Both the position numbers and the translations under genes were made by a program. A stretch of 64,000 nt of DNA from contig CAWBNP010000002.1 of assembly GCA_963790245.1 (NCBI GenBank), positions 1,302,001 to 1,366,000 on the forward strand, written 5' to 3'. The notes under the pieces were generated by a model, which made no database searches, was not told the DNA's origin, and saw nothing but the letters and a program-made list of their open reading frames with translations. This document shows, one piece after another, positions 58,212-64,000 of the stretch (the first letter of the stretch is position 1; the number at the start of each line of letters is the position of its first letter). The stretch comes from JACCVG01 sp963790245. Lineage in GTDB: Bacteria; Actinomycetota; Thermoleophilia; Solirubrobacterales; Thermoleophilaceae.

Positions 58212-60350
58212 CTAGTCAGGAACGACCATCCGCTCGAGCGCCTGCTCCATCAGTTCCTCGTGGACGCAGCGCGTCGCGCCGGTGCGGCGCTCCCAGCTGC
58301 CGTCGGAGCGCAGCTCCCACGAGAACGTGTCGTCGGCGAAGCAGCGCTCGAACGTGTCGGCCAGCTCGGCGCGGATCGCGGGGCTCTCGATCGGGGCCAG
58401 CAACTCGACCCGGTCGTCGAGGTTGCGCGGCATCAGGTCGGCCGAGCCGATGAAGTAGGCCTCCTCGTCGCCCCGGTGGAATGCGTAGATGCGGGAGTGC
58501 TCGAGAAACCTCCCGACTACCGATCGCACGCGGATGTTCTCGCTGACCGCTTCGACCCCGGGCATCAGGCAGCAGATGCCGCGCACGTTGACATCGACGG
58601 GAACGCCGGCCTGCGAGGCCTCGTACAGCGCCGTGATCGAGCGCTGGTCGACGAGCGAGTTGCACTTGATCATGATCCGCGCCTCGCGACCCTCGCGGTG
58701 GGCCTGCACCGTCCGCTCGATCTGCTCGAGCAGCCCGTCACGCATGTAGGCGGGAGCGACGAGCAGCTTCTGGAACTGGGGCGGCCGCGCGAACCCGGTC
58801 AGCAGGTTGAACATGTCCGCGACATCTCCGGTGATGTCCGGATCGGAGGTGAACAGACCGAAGTCCTCGTAGAGCCGCGCCGTCTTGGCGTGGTAGTTGC
58901 CGGTCCCGATGTGGACGTAGTTGCGCGTGCCGTCGCCCTCCCGGCGGACGACGAGCAGCGCCTTGCAATGGGTCTTGAGCCCCGGTAGGCCGTGGACCAC
59001 GTGCGCGCCGACCTCTTCCAGCGCGCGCGCCCACTCGATGTTGCGCCGCTCGTCGAAGCGCGCCTTCAGCTCGAGCATGCAAACCGTCTGCTTGCCCGAC
59101 TCGGCAGCCTGGATCAGCGCCGGCACGAGCCCCGAGTCATCGGAGGTCCGGTAGACGGTCATCTTGATCGCGAGCACGTCCGGATCGACCACCGCCTGCG
59201 CGAGGAACCGCTCGACGCTGAGCGCGAAGGAGTCGTAGGGGTGGTGGACGACGATGTCGCCTTGGCGCATCGCGGCAAACACATCAGGCGGGCTCTCGCG
59301 CTCGGCGGCGAACGGCGGCCGAGCCGTCGGCGTCCACTTCTTCTCGCGCAGCCGCTTGAACTCGTCGAGGCCGTAGATCTGCCAGAGGTCGGCCATATCG
59401 AGCAGGCCATCGATGTCGTAGACCTGGCGCTCCTCGAGCTCGAGCCAATCGATCAGCTGGGTGCGCAGCGCGGGGTCCATGCCCGCGCCCACCTCGAGCC
59501 GCACGACCTCGCCGAAGCGGCGGCGGCGTAGCTCGGCCTCGACCGCACGGACGAGGTCATCGGCCTCATCGGAAACGGTGAAATCCGCGTCGCGGGCAAC
59601 CCGGAAGACCTCATGGCCGGTGATCTCCATCCCGGGGAAGAGCTCGTCGAGGTTTCGCGCGATCACGCTCTCGAGCGGCACGAAGACGCGCTCCTCGACC
59701 TCGATCTCCATGAACCGCGGCAGCACCTCCTTCGGGACCTTCACGCGCGCGAAGGACTCGACGCCCGACTCCGGATCGCGCAGCGAGACGGCGAGGCTCA
59801 GCGAAAGGTTGGAGATGTAGGGGAACGGACGGCCGTGGCCGACCCCGAGCGGTGTCAGGGCGGGAAATATCTGATCGTTGAACCGTTTGTCGATCGCCTC
59901 GAGCTCGGCCGGCGAGCAGTCCTCGCAGTTGGCGATCCGCAGCCCCTCTGCGGCGAGCGCCGGCGCAATCTGGCTGTCGAACTGCTCGGCCTGGCGCTCA
60001 TACAGCGGCCGCACCCGCGCGCCTACTCCGTCGATCGTCTCGGAGGGGCTGAGGCCGTCCGGTCCACGGGAGTCGATGCCGGCATCGACCTGATCGTGCA
60101 GACCGGCGACGCGGATCATGAAGAACTCGTCGAGATTGGAGGCGAAGATCGCGAGGAACTTGAGCCGTTCGAGCAGCGGCAGGCGGTCGTCCTCGGCGAG
60201 CTGAAGGACCCGGTCGTTGAAGTCGACCCAGGTCAGCTCGCGGTTGGTGTAGAGCTCCGGGGAGTCGAGCGGTGGCGCGACCGGCTCGCTGTGGGCGACC
60301 CCGAAGGTCGGCGGCTCAATCTCAGATGGGTTTTCGGTGACGTAGGACAT
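58212..60350 (-). CDS. ppk1: Polyphosphate kinase 1
   Basis: This 712-aa protein has the N-terminal helical domain YTNRELTWVDFNDRVLQLAE, a head domain, and two PLD-like catalytic domains. IVHHPYDSFALSVERFL, KMTVYRTSDDSGLVPALI and ELKARFDERRNIEWARALE precede the His loop HIGTGNYHAKTARLYEDFGL. RGICCLMPGVEAVSENI and FHRGDEEAYFIGSADLMPRN close it. It polymerises the gamma-phosphate of ATP into polyphosphate at the membrane. Full length for PPK1. It ends the sixA-ppx-CHAD-CHAD-ppk1 operon; ATG 60350 is 2 nt after the CHAD stop. Confidence 0.95.
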   Translation of the reverse strand: MSYVTENPSEIEPPTFGVAHSEPVAPPLDSPELYTNRELTWVDFNDRVLQLAEDDRLPLLERLKFLAIFASNLDEFFMIRVAGLHDQVDAGIDSRGPDGLSPSETIDGVGARVRPLYERQAEQFDSQIAPALAAEGLRIANCEDCSPAELEAIDKRFNDQIFPALTPLGVGHGRPFPYISNLSLSLAVSLRDPESGVESFARVKVPKEVLPRFMEIEVEERVFVPLESVIARNLDELFPGMEITGHEVFRVARDADFTVSDEADDLVRAVEAELRRRRFGEVVRLEVGAGMDPALRTQLIDWLELEERQVYDIDGLLDMADLWQIYGLDEFKRLREKKWTPTARPPFAAERESPPDVFAAMRQGDIVVHHPYDSFALSVERFLAQAVVDPDVLAIKMTVYRTSDDSGLVPALIQAAESGKQTVCMLELKARFDERRNIEWARALEEVGAHVVHGLPGLKTHCKALLVVRREGDGTRNYVHIGTGNYHAKTARLYEDFGLFTSDPDITGDVADMFNLLTGFARPPQFQKLLVAPAYMRDGLLEQIERTVQAHREGREARIMIKCNSLVDQRSITALYEASQAGVPVDVNVRGICCLMPGVEAVSENIRVRSVVGRFLEHSRIYAFHRGDEEAYFIGSADLMPRNLDDRVELLAPIESPAIRAELADTFERCFADDTFSWELRSDGSWERRTGATRCVHEELMEQALERMVVPD

Positions 60351-60352
60351 TT

Positions 60353-61141
60353 CTAGCTCGAGGTCCCCTCCCCGTCGCCCGACGTCGGATCGATGTTAGC
60401 GCTCTCGGCGGCACGCCGATCGAGCCCCTCGGCGAGCCGCTCGGACTCCTCGCTCGCCCGTCGATCGAGCTCCTCCGCGAGCCGAGCCGCCTCCTGCTCG
60501 GCGGCGTGTTGCTGGGCAGCGGCGAGCCGGGCGGCCTCCCGCTCAGCGGCCTCACGCTCGGCCTCGGACACGGCGCGGGCGACCGCTCGCTGGCTCGCAC
60601 GCTCGAGGTCCCATTCGAGCTTGCCCGCGAAATCGCGTTCCTCGAGCGCGTCCCACTCGTGGATGAATCGCTCGTACAGCAGGACGCGCCGGGCTCGCAG
60701 GAAGGTCGCGAGTGACTCGAGCCCTCGGTAACGGTCGGAGTGGACGGCGGCGGCCACGGTTGCGGGCTCGAGGTCGATCGCGTCGGCGGCTGCGGCGGCG
60801 CGGACGAGCACGGCGTCCTCGCGGCGCAGGTCGCGCGCGTGACGCTCGACCATCGGCAGCATTTCGTCGCAGTCGTGGATCTCGCCGAGCAGCTCCTGGA
60901 CGTCGCGCACGATCTTCGCCGCGCCACGACTCGCCGGCCCGAACACCGGCTCATGGAGCTCGAGCACGTAGCGCAGCCGCTTGGCGGCGATCCGCATGTC
61001 GTGCAGCCGCTTGACCCGTCCCGGGTCGTGGACCGCCTCCGAGCAGGAGCTCAGCTCGTCGAGCCTGACGAGGATGATCCTTCGGGCGTTCTCAGCGAGC
61101 CAGCCCTCCGGCTCGACGCCCTTGACCTTGCGCGCCCTCAT
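60353..61141 (-). CDS. CHAD half-domain protein with coiled-coil tail
   Basis: This 262-aa protein holds the second half of a CHAD helical bundle at residues about 30-175: VKRLHDMRIAAKRLRYVLEL has the HDMRxAxKRLR polyphosphate-contact motif. Residues 176-262 are a long charged helix with near-repeats (EREAAEREAARLAAAQQHAA, AEELDRRASEESERLAEGLD), probably a coiled coil for oligomerisation. CHAD domains bind polyphosphate. The ATG overlaps the stop of the other half-CHAD gene (ATGA), so the two halves may assemble into one domain. Confidence 0.85.
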   Translation of the reverse strand: MRARKVKGVEPEGWLAENARRIILVRLDELSSCSEAVHDPGRVKRLHDMRIAAKRLRYVLELHEPVFGPASRGAAKIVRDVQELLGEIHDCDEMLPMVERHARDLRREDAVLVRAAAAADAIDLEPATVAAAVHSDRYRGLESLATFLRARRVLLYERFIHEWDALEERDFAGKLEWDLERASQRAVARAVSEAEREAAEREAARLAAAQQHAAEQEAARLAEELDRRASEESERLAEGLDRRAAESANIDPTSGDGEGTSS

Positions 61142-61632
61142 GGCGGCGGCCGCCTCGATCCGCGCGCCATATCGGCGAGGTCGCGCAACCGCAGCTGGAG
61201 CTCGTTGTCCTCGACCTCGGTCAGCCGCGCAGCGATCAGCTCGTTGGCCGCGTCCTGGCGCTGGGCGAGTGTCTCGATCAAGTGGTCGACGCCCGGCCGG
61301 TCAGCGGCATCGAAGCCGCTCTCGATCTCGCCCAGCGTCGCGATCGCGACGTCGAGGTCGCGCCGCACTCCGAGATCACCGGCGAGCGCCTTTACCTCGG
61401 CGAGCGCCGAGGCGTGTGCCTTGCGCGGGAACGCGGGCGCGTAGACCTCGAGCGCGGCGCGCAACCGCCGGGTCGCCACCCGCATCGCGTGGAGCCCCTC
61501 GATGTCGCCGGTATCGAGCACCCGGTCGGCGAACTCGAACACCTCCTCGGCGCGCGTAGCGACGGCGCTCGCCGCCGCCTCGCCGAACCTCGCCTCGGGC
61601 ACGATCCCGGTGATCTCCCGCGCGCGCGCCAT
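61138..61632 (-). CDS. CHAD half-domain protein
   Basis: This 164-aa protein contains the first CHAD four-helix half: GDIEGLHAMRVATRRLRAAL (HAMRVATRRLR motif), then LAGDLGVRRDLDVAIATLGE (the RDxDV loop typical of CHAD) and a last helix near DNELQLRLRDLADM. A normal CHAD domain of about 300 aa contains both halves in one chain; here they are two genes overlapping by 4 nt. ATG 61632 overlaps the ppx stop (TGATG). Expected to bind polyphosphate with its partner. Confidence 0.85.
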   Translation of the reverse strand: MARAREITGIVPEARFGEAAASAVATRAEEVFEFADRVLDTGDIEGLHAMRVATRRLRAALEVYAPAFPRKAHASALAEVKALAGDLGVRRDLDVAIATLGEIESGFDAADRPGVDHLIETLAQRQDAANELIAARLTEVEDNELQLRLRDLADMARGSRRPPP

Positions 61633-62549
61633 CAGGCCTCCGCTCCGTTGCGGACGCCGACCCGCTCGGCGACCATCTCGAGGATCACTCCCTCGCGCAG
61701 GCCGCCGTTGCCGATCGTCAGGGTCAGCTCGAGCGCATCGGAGACCGCCTCGAGCGCGATCATCCCGGCAGGCAGCAACCGCACGCGAGTCGGGTCGAGT
61801 TCGAACCGCTGGGCGACCTCGGTGATCTCGCTGCCGGCGAGGATCGCGATCCCCCGCTCGAGCGTGTCGTGGTTGAGCTCAGCTCCGACCATCTTGCGCA
61901 GCGAGGTCGCGCTGCCACCGACTGCGACGCCGCGCTCGAGCGGCTCGTCGCTTGTCTTCGGGAGCTCGAGGCCCTCGAAGACCCCCTCGACGTGCTGACG
62001 CACCTTCTTCAGCTCCTTGGCCGACGGCGGATCGGACTTGAGATAGCTCTCGGTCAGGAAGCCGGAGCCGACCCTGAAGGTCTCGGCCCAGGTGACCCCA
62101 CCCGCCGTGCCGATCGCGATCTCGGTCGAGCCGCCGCCGACGTCGACGACCGCGACCCCGCCACCGCCGATCGGCGTGCCGAGCGTCTTGGTGGCGCCCA
62201 CGAACGACAGTCGTGCCTCCTCGTCGCCGGAGAGCACCCGCACCGGGAACTCGGCCGCCGCCTCGACCGCGGTGACGAACTCGTGGCGGTTGGGCGCCTC
62301 CCGGATCGCGGCGGTCGCGACGATCGCAATCCGCTCTGCTCCGGACTCGACCGCGTGGCGCGCCTGGGTCGCCACGACCTCCGCCGATTCGGCGATCTTG
62401 TCCTTGGGGATCTTCGAGTGCTGGTGGAGACTCTTGCCGATCCGCGTATAGACCCGTTGGGTCATCAGCTCCCGCAGCTGGCCGTCGACCTCCTCGGAGA
62501 CGAGCAGCCGGATCGTGTTGCTGCCGATGTCGATGCACGCGAACGCCAC
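61632..62549 (-). CDS. ppx: Exopolyphosphatase/GppA-family phosphatase
   Basis: This 305-aa protein of the ASKHA fold has ACIDIGSNTIRLLVSE (phosphate-1 loop), ATAAIREAPNRHEFV, RVLSGDEEARLSFVGA, and VAVVDVGGGSTEIAIG (phosphate-2 loop). The length equals the catalytic domains I-II only; the C-terminal HD-like domains of E. coli Ppx are missing, as usual in actinobacteria. It cuts terminal phosphate from polyphosphate or converts pppGpp. GTG 62549 is 3 nt after the sixA-like stop. Opposite activity to ppk1 in the same operon. Confidence 0.92.
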   Translation of the reverse strand: MAFACIDIGSNTIRLLVSEEVDGQLRELMTQRVYTRIGKSLHQHSKIPKDKIAESAEVVATQARHAVESGAERIAIVATAAIREAPNRHEFVTAVEAAAEFPVRVLSGDEEARLSFVGATKTLGTPIGGGGVAVVDVGGGSTEIAIGTAGGVTWAETFRVGSGFLTESYLKSDPPSAKELKKVRQHVEGVFEGLELPKTSDEPLERGVAVGGSATSLRKMVGAELNHDTLERGIAILAGSEITEVAQRFELDPTRVRLLPAGMIALEAVSDALELTLTIGNGGLREGVILEMVAERVGVRNGAEA

Positions 62550-62552
62550 CGC

Positions 62553-62984
62553 TCAGCCCCCGGCCATCGCACGCAGGTCGGCGGGGCGCAGCAGCCTGAG
62601 CAGCACCCGTCCGTCTACGACCGCGACGCCCGACTTCTTGAACTCGATCCGCGCGCCGGTGAGATCCTGCACCGCGGCCGAGAAGTCGGGCTCGTGGCCG
62701 ACGAGCAGCGCGTTCTCCAGCCCGGCCGTCAGGGCGGGCGCGTCGAAGGAACCCTGCGCGAGCGACTCCTCGATCGTCGGCTCGACACCGAGGTGGCGAC
62801 ACGCGAGCTGCGCCGTCTCGAACGCGCGGACCTTCGGGCTCGTGAAGCAGGCATCGAAGGCGACGTCGAGCTTGGCGAGCGCGCGCCCGGCGTAGTCGGC
62901 CTGGCCGCGTCCCTTGGCGGTCAGCTCCCGCTCGGAGTCCGGTATCCCGTCAACCGCCTCGGCGTGGCGCAGAAACCAGATCAC
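62553..62984 (-). CDS. SixA-like histidine phosphatase
   Basis: This 143-aa protein of the branch-2 phosphoglycerate-mutase-like fold has FLRHAEAVDG (RHxxA catalytic loop, His phospho-acceptor), ERELTAKGRGQADYAGRALA, CFTSPKVRAFETAQL (second Arg) and NALLVGHEPDFSAAV (second catalytic His). The short length and motif order match SixA/RHG phosphatases that act on phosphohistidine or small phosphoesters. GTG 62984 lies 6 nt after TAGAGT on the minus strand, so this is the leaderless head of the polyphosphate operon. Confidence 0.88.
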   Translation of the reverse strand: MIWFLRHAEAVDGIPDSERELTAKGRGQADYAGRALAKLDVAFDACFTSPKVRAFETAQLACRHLGVEPTIEESLAQGSFDAPALTAGLENALLVGHEPDFSAAVQDLTGARIEFKKSGVAVVDGRVLLRLLRPADLRAMAGG

Positions 62985-63014
62985 ACGGCCACTCTAGGGA
63001 ATCGGCGTACCCTT

Positions 63015-63031
63015 CTAACGGTCGCCTAATC
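63015..63031 (+). promoter_or_regulatory. 11-bp-period direct repeat upstream of the PepSY gene
   Basis: ctaacggtcgcctaatc contains CTAAC (63015) and CTAAT (63026) exactly 11 bp apart. The same 17-nt layout (13 of 17 identical) stands before the response regulator gene at 63501, typical of an OmpR-type regulator site. Confidence 0.6.
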
Positions 63032-63086
63032 GGTGGTTCGGCAACCTGCTTCCCGAGCGGTGAGAACCACGACAAGAGGAGCCGAC

Positions 63087-63458
63087 ATGAAGCAGATCAG
63101 GAACGTAGTCCTAGGAGTCGCCGCACTCGCCGCACTGGCGTTCGGCGGGTCGGTCATCGCCCAAGCCGGCGACGAAGCGCCTGCGCCGAGGATCTCCCAG
63201 GAGTCGCCCGCGGAGGACCGCGCCGAGGACAGGACCGAGGGTCCGGACAAGGCGATCGGCGGGTCGGCTCTCGACCAGGCCAGCGCCGCAGCACTCGACT
63301 ACCTCGGTGGCGGCGAGGTCACCGACACCGAGGTCGGCGATGAGGAGAGCAAGTACGAGGTCGAGGTGACCAATGCGGACGGCACCCAGACCGACGTGCA
63401 GCTCGACGGCGACTTCAACGTCGTCGGTGACGAGACCGACGGCCGCGAAGACGACTGA
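63087..63458 (+). CDS. Secreted PepSY-domain protein
   Basis: 123 aa from ATG 63087, preceded by AAGAGGAGCCGAC. Signal MKQIRNVVLGVAALAALAFG, then an acidic linker (EDRAEDRTEGPDKAI). One PepSY domain follows: ALDQASAAALDYLGGGEVTD, KYEVEVTNADGTQTDVQLDG and DFNVVGDETD. PepSY domains often inhibit or sense proteases or metals at the cell surface. Sharing an operator-like repeat with the following regulator suggests it belongs to that two-component regulon. A terminator follows. Confidence 0.85.
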   Translation: MKQIRNVVLGVAALAALAFGGSVIAQAGDEAPAPRISQESPAEDRAEDRTEGPDKAIGGSALDQASAAALDYLGGGEVTDTEVGDEESKYEVEVTNADGTQTDVQLDGDFNVVGDETDGREDD

Positions 63459-63470
63459 CGATCCAGGATT

Positions 63471-63498
63471 ACGGGGTCCGGCTCCGGCCGGGCCCCGT
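63471..63498 (+). terminator. Rho-independent terminator
   Basis: 12-bp stem acggggtccggc (63471-63482) / gccgggccccgt (63487-63498) with one G-T pair and a tccg loop, followed by ttct. Confidence 0.8.
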
Positions 63499-63500
63499 TT

Positions 63501-63527
63501 CTAACCGTTTCCTAATCCCGCTCTAAC
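63501..63527 (+). promoter_or_regulatory. Triple 11-bp-period direct repeat upstream of the response regulator
   Basis: CTAAC (63501), CTAAT (63512) and CTAAC (63523) are spaced exactly 11 bp, one helical turn, just before ATG 63539. The last copy overlaps the probable -10 (TAACAC), so binding would act on the gene's own promoter. Confidence 0.6.
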
Positions 63528-63538
63528 ACAATGGCCCG

Positions 63539-64000
63539 ATGAGGGTCTTGCTCGTCGAGGACGACATCAAGCTGGCGAGCATGGTCAGGCGTGGCCTGCG
63601 GGGCGACGGAACCGCCGTTGACGTCGCGACCAAGGGCGAGGATGCGCTCTGGATGGCGGGCTCGACGATGTACGACGCGATCCTGCTCGACGTGATGCTG
63701 CCGGGCATCGACGGGTTCGAGACCTGCCGTCGGATGCGCGCCGACGGAATCTGGTCTCCGGTGCTGATGCTGACCGCGCGCGACTCGGTCGAGGATCGGG
63801 TCGCAGGGCTCGACGGCGGCGCCGACGACTACCTGACCAAGCCGTTCTCGTTCACCGAGCTGCGCGCGCGGCTGCGTGCGCTCGTCCGGCGCGGCGGGAC
63901 CGAGCGGCCGGTCGTGCTCGAGGTCGGCAAGTTCCGCTTGGATCCAGCGGCAAAGCGGGTCTGGAAGGCGGAGAGCGAGGTCGCTCTCTCGCCAAAGGAG
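63539..64000 (+). CDS. OmpR/PhoB-family response regulator (partial, runs off the right edge)
   Basis: 154 codons to the window end. Receiver domain: MRVLLVEDDIKLASMVRRGL (acidic pair), AILLDVMLPGIDGFE (phospho-acceptor Asp near residue 51), VLMLTARDSVEDRV (Thr) and DDYLTKPFSFTELRARLRAL (Lys). The start of the winged-helix domain, FRLDPAAKRVWKAESEVALS, is visible. It would be controlled by a sensor kinase beyond the edge. Upstream 11-bp direct repeats suggest autoregulation and control of the PepSY gene. Confidence 0.93.
   Translation, partial: MRVLLVEDDIKLASMVRRGLRGDGTAVDVATKGEDALWMAGSTMYDAILLDVMLPGIDGFETCRRMRADGIWSPVLMLTARDSVEDRVAGLDGGADDYLTKPFSFTELRARLRALVRRGGTERPVVLEVGKFRLDPAAKRVWKAESEVALSPKE

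Overview
The window is about 64 kb of GC-rich actinobacterial chromosome. The likeliest source is a Thermoleophilia/Solirubrobacterales-type organism. The grounds are the fused E2-E1 2-oxoglutarate dehydrogenase, a DUF559/AbiEi-like protein, many GTG and TTG starts, extensive 4-nt ATGA/GTGA gene overlaps, and -10 boxes placed 6-10 nt upstream of start codons (leaderless style). This placement is inference from gene content. There is one tRNA (Asp-GTC), no rRNA, no CRISPR array and no recognisable phage or IS element.

Positions 1-25,670 form a surface-polysaccharide locus. It holds a Wzm/Wzt-type ABC exporter, a KpsC/KpsS-like (PF05159-like) protein, GT2, GT4 and several unassigned GT-B-like transferases, and four SAM methyltransferases. 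It also holds five sulfotransferase-like genes, a PhyH-like dioxygenase, a NeuB-type synthase, a transketolase and a cytidylyltransferase-fold protein. Seven genes at 14,372-22,166 form one tightly overlapping minus-strand operon. The product is probably a sulfated, methylated, ABC-exported glycan. A small AbrB/PIN toxin-antitoxin pair (22,602-22,844) sits inside. Secreted clan GH-A glycosidase-like paralogues lie at both ends (1-771 and 29,326-30,804).

Positions 25,780-29,310 hold a tandem array of five secreted RTX-like (GGxGxD) proteins, one of them decayed. Units 1 and 2 are a recent 789-bp duplication. A badly frameshifted O-antigen-ligase/Wzy-like gene follows (30,786-32,726). Single-base indels concentrate between 24 and 33 kb (also at 4.2 and 5.4 kb) and are absent as far as I can see from 33.3 kb on. 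They are either local sequencing or assembly error or real gene decay.

Positions 33-64 kb are mostly core genes. They include a PfkB kinase, three paralogous Cys-motif lipoproteins, citrate synthase, a phosphotriesterase-like hydrolase, and PhoU-like/Pit phosphate uptake. MetF, a WS/DGAT acyltransferase, an MBL-fold hydrolase and an AGPS-like flavoprotein follow. Next comes a 1,489-aa 2-oxoglutarate dehydrogenase with two lipoyl domains, an E3-binding domain, an E2 core and a complete E1. After tRNA-Asp lies a minus-strand polyphosphate operon (sixA-like, ppx, two half-CHAD proteins, ppk1). The window ends with a PepSY protein and an OmpR-type response regulator that share an 11-bp-period direct-repeat motif upstream.

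Two divergent gene pairs (35,655/35,681 and 50,751/50,781) share overlapping -10 hexamers with identical spacing, which suggests bidirectional promoters.
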